Positions 48,490-61,911 of a stretch of 64,000 nt of DNA are shown piece by piece. The first letter of the stretch is position 1; every line of letters starts with the position of its first letter. The translations under genes were made by a program, and so were the position numbers. This DNA is from Cannabis sativa. Taxonomy: Eukaryota > Streptophyta > Magnoliopsida > Rosales > Cannabaceae. The stretch spans positions 25,407,323 through 25,471,322 of the forward strand of contig NC_083602.1 of NCBI RefSeq assembly GCF_029168945.1, read 5' to 3'. The notes beneath the pieces were generated by a model. The model searched no databases. It was not told where the DNA came from and saw nothing but the letters and a program-made list of their open reading frames with translations.

Positions 48490-50808
48490 AACTCCCACTT
48501 GCACTAATATAAAACAAAATGTGCATTTCAAATAATCTCAACACCTTGATATACAAATCAAGTGTAGTAGTAGTATACCCCTCGTAATAGGATCTGACAG
48601 GTTGAATTAAATACAACCTTTTCTCCACCATTACTCTTCCTTAGTCACAAAATCCTTGATATTGTGAAATTCCTCTCTATATGTCTACTCTCTTGGGATA
48701 CTGGATTCTATACTTTCGGCAACTACTTTTTTGGTTAATCAGGAAGTAACACTAGTAGTTAAGAAATGTTGAAACGGTGCCAAAAATGTATAGAACTTTC
48801 CTTAGACTGAATAAGTACCTTTCCTGCAACTTTAACATTCAGTCTCTCTCTGGTAGACTTAGAGACTTCTGATAGGTTTTTACACTTCTCCAAAATCACT
48901 ACTCCACCCCCAGAGTAATCACCATCTTATCAGCAGACTTTCTAGCACTAAGGCAAGTCTAGAAATGTGATTTGGTGTAGTCTAAGAGTATTAAATTCAC
49001 CCTTATCGACTAACATATAGATCCTCTTCTTGATCTTAAGATTTACTTGATTGTCTTCCAATGTTCCTTTCCTGGATTAATCTGATACCTACTCATTACT
49101 CCTACTCAACAGCAGGTGTCTGGTCTAAGGCATACTAAAGCATATCTGAGACCTCTCACTGTTGACTTAAGAAATTCTTTCATGGCTTTATCTTTGGGCA
49201 TTTTACAATTTTGTATACATTATTTTAATTAATTACAAAATATGTGCAAAAAAACTTATTATCATTTTCTCATACATTTTTATATATAATTAAAAACTTT
49301 TTTTCAATTTCTTTTATAATATATATGGTAATAATTATTGATTATTATATATATGGTAATATTTGCTATGTTTATTTTTATGTTTACAATTACAATAAAA
49401 AAACATACCAATAATATAAAACATTTTATATATGTGTTTATTTTATTTTCTATTAATTAAACATACTAATTTAATAAACAAAATAGTAATATTCACATAA
49501 GTTTATTATATCACTTTATGTGTGTTATGTTTATTTTTTAGAAAATAAATAATATATATAAAAAAAATTGTTTATCTTTATCTTTTTCTTTGTTTATTGT
49601 GTCACGTTTATTTTTTCTAGTTAAATAATTTTTGGAGTTTATAAAGTTATGTTTGTTTATTTATTTTTTGATGTAAGAATTATACTTCAATAGAAAATTC
49701 GTTCACTAATTCATTAGAAAATAATCAATATATAGAAACAATAGAAAAAATATATATTATTTTAGTATAATATAAATTGTCTATTTCTGTTTTTATGTTT
49801 ACAATTATAATAAACATACTAATAATTAAAATACTTTGTATATATATGTTTATTTTGTTTTCTATTTATTAAACATACTAATTTAATAAACAAAATAATA
49901 ATATTCAGATATGTTTATTATATCACTCTATGTGTCATGTTTATTTTTAGTAATTTTAAATATTGATTTATATTTATATACATTAATGTTTATAATTTTG
50001 ATATTGTATTTTATTAAAAAAAATCTTATTAAATTATAATAATTCATACTAAAATAGATAATAAACATTTAATTTTTAATAAAAAAAAATTAACGTGTTT
50101 AGTTTTATAAAACTGTTTAATTAATTTTACAAAATTATTTATTTTGAGTTTTAATAAACATAGTTTATTATTTAATGATTAAAATGTATGATTTGATGTA
50201 ATAAGTTTCTAAAATAATTTTTTTTTTGCACATTTTTTGTAATTATTTTGTTTTTGTTGTACATTTATGAAAAAAGCCCTTTATCTTTTCTGGAATAGTT
50301 GAGACTTTTCCTTAGATAAATAAAATCTGTGTCTAGAAGTTGAGAAGCTTCTATAGATTGCCATTAGAAAAGAAAATGCTTCAGCATCTAAAGTAAGTTT
50401 TTTGAATTAGAGTAAGTAATTACCAGGTATACCACAAGCCATAGGTTTGGATAAACTCAAACCTATAATACTAGGAACAGGAAATTTTGTTAAGTCCATT
50501 GAATAGACTTATTAACAAGAATTTCCATTCATGTCCTTGTAATAGAAAAATTTAGGTTACTCCATGTGAATGGATTAAACCATAGGTCTCTTGGCTTTTC
50601 TTCTTAGTTTATTATATTGACAATCCATTACTTGTTTAAACTTACAATGGATTTTATTCACTGGTGTCTTCCAAGTCATAAGAAGGTGAGTTCCTAGAAA
50701 CCCTCCCACTACGACAAGGTACTGTGAATTATGTCTAAGAAAACTAAATGGTATTGACCTCTTCGGTTGTGTTAAAACAACAGAGGCAGTGGGATCATCA
50801 TATTTCAA
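48490..50808 (-). pseudogene. Copia-type RT/RNase H relic of element B, split by a MULE-type MITE
   Basis: Collinear with 6302-7528 of element A. The minus-strand frame 50575-50808 (PKRSIPFSFLRHNSQYLVVV...LLMTWKT) corresponds to 7211-7528. The RNase H-like landmarks lie near 49060-49190. The same RT core is missing as in element A. The MITE at 49196-50279 sits between the two landmarks. Confidence 0.6.
49196..50279. mobile_element. MULE-type MITE (1,084 bp) with 9-bp TSD
   Basis: The ends GGGCATTTTACAA and the complement of TGAAAAAAGCCC form short inverted repeats with partial similarity further in. The flanks TTTATCTTT at 49187-49195 and 50280-50288 are a perfect 9-base duplication, the size made by Mutator-like transposases. 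The interrupted site is intact in element A and in the other two copies. AT-rich, no coding frame. Confidence 0.92.
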
Positions 50809-52512
50809 ATATGATGACAGAACACTTTTGGAATCAAGATAAAAACATCTCCTTTATTTGCTACTTTATTTTTAGACTTAGTCATTTTCTTAGAAAAGTA
50901 GTATTTGTTTAAACAAATACTTTTTTCTCTAATGACTATGGGATGCTCCACCCCTAATCACTTAGAATAGCTAATAAACATGCAAACCATGGTTAACAGT
51001 TCTAGCTTTTCTTAAGATTTCGATTAGGTCATCCATGAATCTAGTAATGGTTTACACTAAGTACCCAACCATTGCATCATTCTGAAATTTTTCTTTCACT
51101 AGGGTATTACCTTAGAAGGACTTAGGCAACGACTAGTAACTAATCATCAATATGCAAATCGAATTTCTGGGGAGGTAAGTTTGGATATAATTCAAAAATC
51201 AATTTAATGATCTTTGAATTGCATATCTACTAACTATTTCTCCACCCCTATCAGTTCGCAAGATCTTTAACCACTTACCTTAATAGTTTTTCACCATTGC
51301 TAGAAATTCATGAAATTTTTCAAACATTTCAAATTTCTTTTGCATAAGGTAAAATCTAGAGTGATCGTCTTAAGAATATAACGAAAAACTCATATCCACC
51401 CCTCAATGTACATCGAGTTGCGAATGAGATGAACTTACTTTCAATGGATATAGGCATATTGTCTCTTTGCAGAGAATGATCTTGTCAAAACCACTATGAA
51501 CGAGATACAAATACCATAGATTTAGAAAATGTGGTTGTAGTCTTTTGATGACTTGAATTTAGTTACATCATAAAGTTCTTAGAATAGTGCAAGTGGAACC
51601 TGGTCACAGAATACTAAACTCATATTCCATACAGTTTGAATCCATTAATAGAAAATGGTTATTAAACACTTGTGAAAGTGTAACTGTATCTGAGACCTCT
51701 CACTGTTGACTTAAGAAATTCTTTTATGGCTTTATCTTTTCTGGAATAGTTGAGACTTTTCCTTAGATAAATAAAATCTGTGTCTAGAAGTTGAGAAGCT
51801 TCTATAGATTGCCATTAGAAAAGAAAATGCTTCAGCATCTAAAGTAAGTTGTTTGCATTAGAGTAAGTAATTACCAGGTATACCACAAGCCATAGGTTTG
51901 GATAAACTCAAACCTATAATACTAGGAACAGGAAATTTTGTTAAGTCCATTGAATAGACTTATTAACAAGAATTTCCTTTCATGTCCTTGTAATAGAAAA
52001 ATTTAGGTTACTCCATGTGAATGGATTAAACCATAGTTCTCTTGGCTTTTCTACTTAGTTTATTATATTGACAATCCATTACTTGTTTAAACTTACAATG
52101 GATTTTAATCACTGGTGTCTTCCAAGTCATAAGAAGGTGAGTTCCTAGAAACCCTCCCACTACGACAAGGTACCGTGAATTATGTCTAAGAAAACTAAAT
52201 GGTATTGACCTCTTCGGTTGTGTTAAAACAACAGAGGCAGTGGGATCATCATATTTCGAATAAGATGACAGAACACTTTTAGAATCAAGATAAAAATATC
52301 TCCTTTATTTGCTACTTTATTTTTAGACTTAGTCATTTTCTTAGAAAAGTAGTATTTGTTTAAACAAACACTTTCTTCTCTAATGACTATGGGATGCTCC
52401 ACCCCTAATCACTTAGAATAGCTAACAAACATGCAAACCATGGTTAACAGTTCTAGCTTTTCTTAAGATTTCGATTAGGTCATCCATGAATCTAGTAATG
52501 GTTTACACTAAG

Positions 52513-54016
52513 TGTTGACCAAAAGTCAATCACTCACTTATTTTGATGATAAACAAATATTTGATTATTATTTGTTACTAATCTTTTCTTGACCATTTTG
52601 CAAGCAAATTCACAAAGTATCGATATTTGCTCGGTAAAGTCAAACATAATTAAAGAGTGGATTCAACAAGTATATCAGCTACTTCATACTTCATAAGATC
52701 AAAAGTTTTATCAAGAGATCAAAAATTCAAGACCCTATCCAAAAGAGGACTTCAAAAACTAAAAGTCAAAAGTCAACCCAAAAGTCAAAGTCAAAGTCAA
52801 CTCTCGGGAAAAAGTCAACTTTGGATCAAAACATGCAAATCAAGTTAGGAAGCTCATCTACATCAAGACTACAAACAATCAAATGGTATAAATTTATTTT
52901 AGTCTTGTTAAAGTGATTTGCATAGTATACTAGGGTTTATAAGTACAAGTTTTGGCCCACTCACTAACTTGTGCAACAAGTTTTCTCACTCGATAGTCCA
53001 AAAAATTTTTTGATTGAATTTCTAAATCACATTTTGTTTAACTAAGAGAACAAAATTGGAATTTTTGAAATCGGATAATCGAGTAAAGAGTTATGCGCGT
53101 TTTAGTGCCGAAAAATGCAAGTTTTGAACCTCCCTGATTTTTGGCCTACCTATTGAAAATAGGTAGTCCGTTTTTCACAGATAGGTAGTCCATTTTAAAA
53201 TAGGTAGTCCGTTTTTCCCAGGATTCTTTTTGAAAAATGTGCTAACGGCTATAAACGGCTAGTTTTTGTTCCTACACTATATAAACTTGTTTTTCACTCA
53301 AAAATTAAGGTTGGTTGAGCTTCTATTCATCATATAACATCATTCTAAGTGTTCTAAACTAAAGAGTTATCATCTTTTCATAAACACACCAACCACACAC
53401 ACTTGAGCCAAACTTGTTCTTATCTTCTCTAGTGTGCTTGCAATTCTCTCTAGGGTTTTACATTGTTTTCCATCTTATTATAGAGAGTTTGCTTCGTATT
53501 TCAAAATTACATATTCATTGTATTGAGAGGTGAGGCTGGCACCGGTAGAAAAACAACTCGGTTGTAGGTGAGGTTGACACCGGTTTTGTAAACAACCCGA
53601 GAAAAGGGAGATTGGCACTTCAACAATCCGGCGAGGTTGATAGTCCTTGGAAGAAAACTATTGTGAGAGGTTTGGAAAAAACCTTGGTGAAAAATTCCCC
53701 GGTTGTAAGGGTTAGTCAAGCCTGTTAACTTGGCTCGATATTGGAACTCAAAGCTAGGTCCATAGCTTTGAAGACCAAGGATGTGGTGGCATAGTTCTAC
53801 CGAACCTTGTAAAAATCGAGAGTTTGCATTTTCTAATCCTTAAACTCTTTACTTTACAAGTTTGATTATTTGTCATAATATATTGCTTGCCATATTACTT
53901 GCTTTTATTTGATTAAGTGGCTAATTGCTTAATTTTGTGTTAAAAGTTTTGATTTACGGAAATTAGTATAAATTTCCAATTCACCCCCCCTCTTGGAAAC
54001 ATATCTTGGGCTAACA
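52513..54016 (+). mobile_element. Solo LTR of a SIRE-like copia element (1,504 bp)
   Basis: It begins TGTTGACCAAAAGTCAATCA and ends CTTGGGCTAACA, with CTAAG duplicated on both sides (52508-52512 and 54017-54021). The start (CACTTATTTTGATGATAAAC) and the end (CAATTCACCCCCCCTCTTGG) resemble SIRE/Maximus-type copia LTRs. With no internal region left, it is most simply a solo LTR from LTR-LTR recombination. It carries an ACACTATATAAAC TATA region near 53274. Orientation is taken from that TATA box and the TG/CA layout. Confidence 0.88.
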
Positions 54017-56099
54017 CTAAGTACCCAACCATTGCATCATTCTGAAATTTTTCTTTCACTAGGGTATTACCTTAGAAGGACTTAGGCAACGACTAGTAAC
54101 TAATCATCAATATGCAAATCGAATTTCTGGGGAGGTAAGTTTGGATATAATTCAAAAATCAATTTAATGATCTTTGAACTGCATATCTACTAACTATTTC
54201 TCCACCCCTATCAGTTCGCAAGATCTTTAACCACTTACCTTAATAGTTTTTCACCATTGCTAGAAATTCATGAAATTTTTCAAACATTTCAAATTTCTTT
54301 TGCATAAGGTAAAATCTAGAGTGATCGTCTTAAGAATATAACGAAAAACTCATATCCACCCCTCAATGTACATCCAGTTGCGAATGAGATGAACTTACTT
54401 TCAATGGATATAGGCATATTGTCTCTTTGCAGAGAATGATCTTGTCAAAACCACTATGAACAAGATACAAATACCATAGATTTAGAAAATGTGGTTGTAG
54501 TCTTTTGATGACTTGAGTTTAGTTACATCATAGAGTTCTTAGAATAGTGCAAGTGGATCCTGGTCATAGAATACTAAACTCATATTCCATACAGTTTGAA
54601 TCCATTAATAGAAAATGGTTATTAAACACTTGTGAAAGTGTAACTGTATCTGAGACCTCTCACTGTTGACTTAAGAAATTCTTTCATGGCTTTATCTTTT
54701 CTGGAATAGTTGAGACTTTTCCTTAGATAAATAAAATCTGTGTCTAGAAGTTGAGAAGCTTCTATAGATTGCCATTAGAAAAGAAAATGCTTCAGCATCT
54801 AAAGTAAGTTGTTTGCATTAGAGTAAGTAATTACCAGGTATACCACAAGCCATAGGTTTGGATAAACTCAAACCTATAATACTAGGAACAGGAAATTTTG
54901 TTAAGTCTATTGAATAGACTTATTAACAAGAATTTCCTTTCATGTCCTTGTAATAGAAAAATTTAGGTTACTCCATGTGAATGGATTAAACCATAGGTCT
55001 CTTGACTTTTCTTCTTAGTTTATTATATTGACAATCCATTACTTGTTTAAACTTACAATGGATTTTATTCACTGGTGTCTTCCAAGTCATAAGAAGGTGA
55101 GTTCCTAGAAACCCTCCCACTACGACAAGGTACCGTGAATTATGTCTAAGAAAACTAAATGGTATTGACCTCTTCGGTTGTGTTAAAACAACAGAGGCAG
55201 TGGGATCATCATATTTCGAATATGATGACAGAACACTTTTGGAATCAAGATAAAAATATCTCCTTTATTTGCTACTTTATTTTTAGACTTAGTCATTTTC
55301 TTAGAAAAGTAGTATTTGTTTAAACAAATACTTTTTTCTCTAATGACTATGGGATGCTCCACCCCTAATCACTTAGAATAGCTAACAAACATGCAAACCA
55401 TGGTTAACAGTTCTAGCTTTTCTTAAGATTTCGATTAGGTCATCCATGAATCTAGTAATGGTTTACACTAAGTACCCAACCATTGCATCATTCTGAAATT
55501 TTTCTTTCACTAGGGTATTACCTTAGAAGGACTTAGGCAACGACTAGTAACTAATCATCAATATGCAAATCGAATTTCTGGGGAGGTAAGTTTGGATATA
55601 ATTCAAAAATCAATTTAATGATCTTTGAATTGCATATCTACTAACTATTTCTCCACCCTTATCAGTTCGCAAGATCTTTAACCACTTACCTTAATAGTTT
55701 TTCACCATTGCTAGAAATTCATGAAATTTTTCAAACATTTCAAATTTCTTTTGCATAAGGTAAAATCTAGAGTGATCGTCTTAAGAATATAACGAAAAAC
55801 TCATATCCATCCCTCAATGTACATCCAGTTGCGAATGAGATGAACTTACTTTCAATGGATATAGGCATATTGTCTCTTTGCAGAGAATGATCTTGTCAAA
55901 ACCACTATGAACGAGATACAAATACCATAGATTTAGAAAATGTGGCTGTAGTCTTTTGATGACTTGAATTTAGTTACATCATAGAGTTCTTAGAATAGTG
56001 CAAGTGGATCCTGGTCACAGAATACTAAACTCATATTCCATACAGTTTGAATCCATTAATAGAAAATGGTTATTAAACAATTGTGAAAGTGTAACTGTA

Positions 56100-59000
56100 T
56101 TGTATTCTGGAAATAGAAATATAAAATCTCTATTTGGAATCTAAAATTTAAAGTCAAAGACTTAAATTTATACCAAATATAATGAGTAATTCTTTCTTGG
56201 ACCACCACTACTAATTTAACTCTAAGTCTGATTTGTCCATACAAGTAGGAGATTTCTAAGATTGAGGATTTATATCAATTCGGGATAGAATTTTGGGAAT
56301 ATAATCAAAAGCGTCATTCAATTTCTAAGAGAAAATAGAATGACATTATATGATTTATAAACCATTCATCCAATAATATATTATGAGCTAATTCGAAATG
56401 AATAAGCTAAGAGAAATTATAATAATTTTGTATTTAAATAAGAATTCAACGATGCTCCGAATAGCGAGAGTCAAAGTTAATCTTATTTATAAAATCTTCT
56501 TGTTTCATATTGTAAATACTAGTCTAAGGTGTCATCAATTGATGAACAGCTAGTTGTTGCATTTACAATATTTATCTTGCGAGATCTAACACTATTATGT
56601 TTGTCTAATGGTTGACAATCCATTAGGGATTTGTCCCATTAGAACAACAAACCAAGTTAGACCAACAATGAAGATTCGAAATTAAACTACAATTTAATAA
56701 CAGAAAATAACATGGTTCAATATAAATTCATACACATTTAAGAAATTATTAAACATATAGCAAGTAGGAATGACAAGTGAAAATACTAAAACATACAATC
56801 CTAAATAATTTCCAAGGTCTTCAACAAACTGATATTAGTGTCCCGTTTAGGCGAGAGTCAAAGCTACCATCCATTGAATAGAGTTGTCAGCTCATCTAAA
56901 ATGATAAACATTCTAGCAACTTTTTATTCGATCAAGATTGGAATCCAGCGTTGTCCCGTTTAGGCGAGAGTCAAGGCTATTCTATCTTATGAGCTTCCAC
57001 CATTGTTTCATACTTATGTAAGTCTTATACAGTCGCCACCATTAGGGTGATCAATACTAATATTAAAAACTGACAAAAATACTTATCTTTCGAGATTTTA
57101 CGGCGCTAGCTTGCTAATGAACGTTCCTCCATTAGGGAGGATTACTCACTAAAACAATAGCTATGTAAAACCAACAATGGAGATCGAATATCCTAATAAT
57201 AATAAAGCTCATTATTTAAAGTGTATTTTCTTCTATTATTTATTTTAATTAATTTATTTTAAATATATATTTATTTAATTAAAATTTCTAATTTAGAATG
57301 AAAAATTCTAAATATAAATTTTAATTTAATATTTATAAAATTATACTTAGATGGATATGAAAATAAAATGAATTATTTCCATCTTAGTAATAATTTTCAA
57401 TAAATATTTAGAAAATTATTCAATTTAAGTTGTTTCAAAATTACTTTAAATTAATTTACAACTCAAATTCAATTTTTTATGAATATATATTGCATTTCGA
57501 AAAAAAAATTGAAGTATTTTAGAATACAATTTTCAAAATTGCTTTAAAATAAAATAAAATAAATCAAACATTACTAGAAAAATACTTCAAGCAAAAATAA
57601 TATCTATCTAGACCTTCCTTGACTAATTAATTCATTTTCTAATTATAATATATTTTATTCCATTTATTAATCATTAAATGAAAAAATCATTGATTTAAGT
57701 TGGTCCAAAATTAAAATAAATAATTTTCAACTTTAATCTATTTTTCAAATAAAATTTGAAATTTCTATATTTAAGAAATGCAATTTCGAAATTGTGGGAA
57801 AAAGATTAATAAAATAAAATAGTTTTTTTTTTTTTTGAAAATTTAAGTTATTCTGAAATAAGATTTCAAACTAAAATAATCTTTAACTTTAATTAAATAA
57901 CATGAAAATAATAATATTTAAGTATCATGATGAAAATCATCTTAGATAATTAATTTTCAATTTAATTAAATGTATTAAATTCAAGAAATAAATAATTAAG
58001 TATAGAGGAGACTTAATTATTAATTCTAGTTTAATACTAGGAAAATATACTTAACTTAGATTGTACCAAAATTAATTATTAAACAATTAATTTTACAATC
58101 TAAAATATTTTCCTAATTTAATATTAGAAAAAATAACTAGTTCTAGAAATAACTATCTAGAATATATTTCAATAACTAAGTGTTTTTCTAAAATTTAAAA
58201 AAATATCTAATTTAAGTAGTTATAGAAAAAATTTAAAATATCCAACTTAAATATTTTTTAAATAAAATTTAGTTAAATATCAAAATTAAGTTGTAACCAC
58301 CTAATTTGAAAAATATTCCATTTTAAGTTGATGTATATTTAAAAAAATATCAACTTAAAAAATATCTTAAGAATCTTCAATAACCAATTCCTAGATTCTT
58401 CAACTTAATTTTGAAATTCAAAAGATATTCAAATTTAAGTTGATAGATAAAATTAGTTAGAAATAACTAATTTACAACTTAAATAGGAATATTTAATGAA
58501 ATAATTAAAATAAGCATCAGAAAGAATCTAACTAGTTATAATTCTATATTTAATTAAATACAAGAAAAATACAATAGTTTATGTAGAAATTAATTCATTA
58601 AACTAAGTGTGTTTTTCTTAAATTAATTTCAAAAAAAAAAAACTTTGAAATTAATTATGTTGCTAATCAATTTTATTAGGTTAAACTAATTGAATTAACC
58701 TAGCATAGTTATCCAAATCAGGCAAATGGGCCTTCACAATTGGGGTAGTTCATGTGAAGGGGAGCTGGGTTCAGTATGTCGTACCCACTACTATTGGCCC
58801 CCAACTCTCACACAAGGCCCAAAAGAGAGGAATTTAACCTTAAAATGAACAACTGTTATTAATTGAATAGGCCCAAAAAACTAAATGGGCCTAAATAAAA
58901 TCTATCATGGTGTGACATTTTATTTAGGAACAACCTATATGCATCTAAACATAAAGTAAACATATAGGCTCACACAGGTACACAGATTTGGATGGATCTT

Positions 59001-60390
59001 ATCATGTTACTAGGTCATACACGATGAAAGAAGAATGTAAAATTTACCTGTTACTAATTATTTACTTGACCTATTGACAATTGAACCATGGGTTAAAATC
59101 AGATCATTGGATCTGTCAACAAGTTAACCATGGCAATTTAGATCAAGCAATAATAAGTTTTAGAAAACTTACAAACAAGCTAAAACACATACTCCTACAA
59201 CAAGTTGAATTGGATAATTGGATGAAGGATTTATTTAATTTTAAATTAATTAATTTATTAAATAAAAATTTCGAAAAAAAAAATAAATAATAAAAAAATA
59301 TTTTTCAGTTTTTTTTAAAAAAAATTAAATAAAAAATGTAAAATTAAACCTACAATTTTAAAAAATTAAGTTTCAACTAACCTAAATATCATTTCAAAAA
59401 AAAATTACTAACCATCTTTTAAATTTCATGTTATTTTATAAATTAAATATTCAATAAAATAAAACAATGATAATTAAATATCCTTTTCTCATTTTATAAT
59501 TTAATTTAAATAAAAAAATAACAAAATTTAAAAATCAGCAAAATATCTTATATCTATTCAAAATATCATGATTATAATTATCTTATTTTAAATTTAAATA
59601 AGGTCAAATAATTTAAAAATAGAATAATTTTTTAAAAAAATAATATCTGACCTCAAATTTAAAAATAAGATAAAATAATCAAATTTAAAAATAAGATAGA
59701 TAATTAAGCAAAAAAAATAGATATTTACCTATTTTCAAGTTCAAATTACACTAATATCATAAATTAATTTTAAAAAATCCAATTAATTTAATTATGATAA
59801 TTAGAATTGAAATAGGAATAGTAAATATTTAAATACAAAACTACACAAAAAAATCAGAAGTTAATTCCATGAAATAGCATGAAAAATCGAAAAAAAACGA
59901 AAAAATTTGCAAGTGGTACGAACAGTATTCATTGCATACTGTCCGCGCGCGCTCGAGGGGCATCATGGCCGAGATTTCTTGGCGTTGGAGGCTGCAAGCA
60001 GCCATTCCGCGCGCGCATGAGGCCATCTTTAGACAGCATCGCCTGTCCTGACCGAGAGAACTCGGACAAGGCGTGTCTGAATGCACACGCGTCCGAGGAA
60101 AATGGGGTGATCCGCGCGCGTGTGGGGTTGATGCAACCCTGATATTTTCCGATTTTCAAAAATTCAAAACTAATTCAAATAAAATCGAAATTGAGTTCTG
60201 TAAAAAAGTAAATTGCTTAAAATTTTCCAAACTATCCAATGAAAATAATTCCAGAAACGAAAATTCAATTATTTTTCACAAAATTTCACAAGCATCAATC
60301 AATCATCATATAACACACAGATCAACATGAAACCATCCAAATCAACATATATCATCGTTTTAATTCATATTTCATGAAAGTAAATCATTA
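56100..60390 (-). other. Remaining internal region of element B, non-coding
   Basis: Collinear with about 8387-12589 of element A, AT-rich with frequent stops. The CCCGTTTAGGCGAGAGTC phrases recur near 56842 and 56957. 58,200-58,650 contains extra AT-rich sequence compared with A. No gene was recognised. Confidence 0.65.
59941..60125. other. GC-rich island in the 5' leader of element B
   Basis: CpG-rich block with several GCGCGCG runs and GAGGCTGCAAGCAGCC, placed as in element A (12095-12320) but with different sequence. Short overlapping frames on both strands reflect the base composition. Confidence 0.6.
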
Positions 60391-60407
60391 CCATGGCTCT
60401 AAGGCCA
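60391..60407 (-). other. Decayed primer-binding site of element B
   Basis: The minus strand reads TGGCCTTAGAGCCATGG next to the right LTR. It is the same site as in element A with a few changes. Confidence 0.65.
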
Positions 60408-61384
60408 GTTGCTGAAAATATTTTACCAGGATCTTGATTTACTACCATGTATGTTTCATTAACATCCTAATATGAATTCTAAAACAATGAAATAAACACA
60501 TATAAAGTTTAGGAAACCTTACATTGGGTGCAGCGGAATATAATGACTCCTTCCATTCAGATCTCTAGCCCTTGATTCCTTTCTGCAGCAGAGCATCACC
60601 AAGATCTGAACCTGGATCTCTTTCTCTCCTTCCTTTGATGCTGATTCTCCTTCTTGTTGATTGGATTCTTCACAATCTTCCACACTATGATTGAGATACC
60701 ACTTGATGTGTGTGGACACTCACTCATTCACTCAAGGTTCGAAATTGAAGAGGAAAAGAGAAGGAAAGTGGTTCGGCCTATAGAGAAAAGAATAGGAGGC
60801 TCAAATTTCACCTGACAAAGTTGAGTGTGAATGAGAGCCATCACTATCTATTTATAGGTAACCACCTAGGTTTATGTTATTATTTGACATTAAAATAATA
60901 GAAAATTAAATGATAACAACCATTAAGTGTGGTCGGCCATGGGCTTTGGATATTGGGCCTCACTTATGCAATTTTGCTATTTTATCATTTCTGCATCATA
61001 TTTTCTCAAAAACGCTAATTTTTCAATTCAACCATTTAAATGTCAATTCTAATTATTTAATAACTAAAAATAATTATTAAATAATATTGTCATTTAATAT
61101 ATTTATTAATTAGATATATAAAGTCTCTTATTTAACAAATAAAACCTAGAATCTCTTTTCTTTACAATTTTGTCATTGCTTAGTGAAAATTCATAAAGTA
61201 GACATAGTCTAACTTTAGAATTATAATTGATTAATTAAAATTAATTAACTGAGTCTTACAAGCAGTATAGTCTCAACTAGTATGGGGACCATGAGCCTAT
61301 ATAACCGAGCTTCCAATAAGCCGAACCGAATTTACCAAGTAAATTCCCTAACTTATTAATTCCTTATTGAATCCACACTTAGAA
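60408..61384 (-). repeat. Right LTR of element B, truncated
   Basis: It matches the first ~1 kb of 46612-48489 and then stops abruptly after CCACACTTAGAA at 61384. The outer half of the LTR, the right target duplication and whatever lay beyond are missing. Confidence 0.85.
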
Positions 61385-61911
61385 TTTTTTATATATATTT
61401 TGCTTCTTTTTTCTTTACTCACCATAATCTCTAAAATTTAATTTCCAAATATAGCAAATTTAAGATTTGTTTTTCGGTAAGAGCAAATTTAAGAGCTTGA
61501 AAGGAAACATTAAATTTTCCTTTTTTTTTTTTGTTATTTTAGGGCACCTAATTTGCCAAAAATAGATTTTATTTTATTGGACATGATTTAATTATATTTA
61601 TTTATTTATTGAATGAAGGTTCATAATTCAAAAAAAAAAAAAAAAAGATTGTTGAGCTGAGGGACAGCAGTCATTATCGGACACATAAAAATGGCTCTTT
61701 TCTATGGCGTCCGTACCTCTGTAACCATCAAAATTAAAATCAACCCATTAATTGTTTCTCCAATGACCTCCATAATTTATATCAATTCTCTCCTTCAAGC
61801 TCCACAATCTCCAATCTCCATCTTCCTTCAGCCATTGGAGGAGAGAAGACGAAGAAGAAGAAGAAGAAGAAGGAGAGACCTTGTTCTTTCTCCATTGACA
61901 AAAAGACCATC
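61385..61911 (+). promoter_or_regulatory. Upstream region and leader of the second GeBP-type gene
   Basis: 527 bases between the LTR breakpoint and the start codon. They contain T-rich and A-rich runs (61,520s and 61,630s) and a GAA/AGA repeat (61849-61875). A 74-codon upstream frame (61691-61915) has a stop that overlaps the gene's ATG (ATGA). No convincing TATA box close to a likely start site was found. The true promoter may reach into the truncated LTR. Confidence 0.4.

Larger units (their letters stand above)
49145..56099. repeat. Tandem triplication of a 1,451-bp internal segment
   Basis: Copies at 49145-51688, 51689-54648 and 54649-56099, each starting TCTGAGACCTCTCACTGTTG and ending GTGAAAGTGTAACTGTA. 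With the later insertions and their target duplications removed, all three copies are 1,451 bases and nearly identical. Element A has a single copy (about 6956-8386). The junctions share only two or three bases, so the first duplication probably arose by a microhomology or slippage event. Confidence 0.9.
46612..61384 (-). mobile_element. Copia-derived non-autonomous LTR element B, expanded and right-truncated
   Basis: Left LTR 46612-48489, internal 48490-60407, truncated right LTR 60408-61384. Orientation is minus, as shown by a purine-rich tract beside the left LTR and a decayed primer site beside the right one. The internal region is 11.9 kb against 6.3 kb in element A. Subtracting a MULE-type MITE, a solo LTR and two extra copies of a 1,451-bp segment brings it to about 6.4 kb, so the two elements are the same family. 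It encodes no intact protein. Confidence 0.85.
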
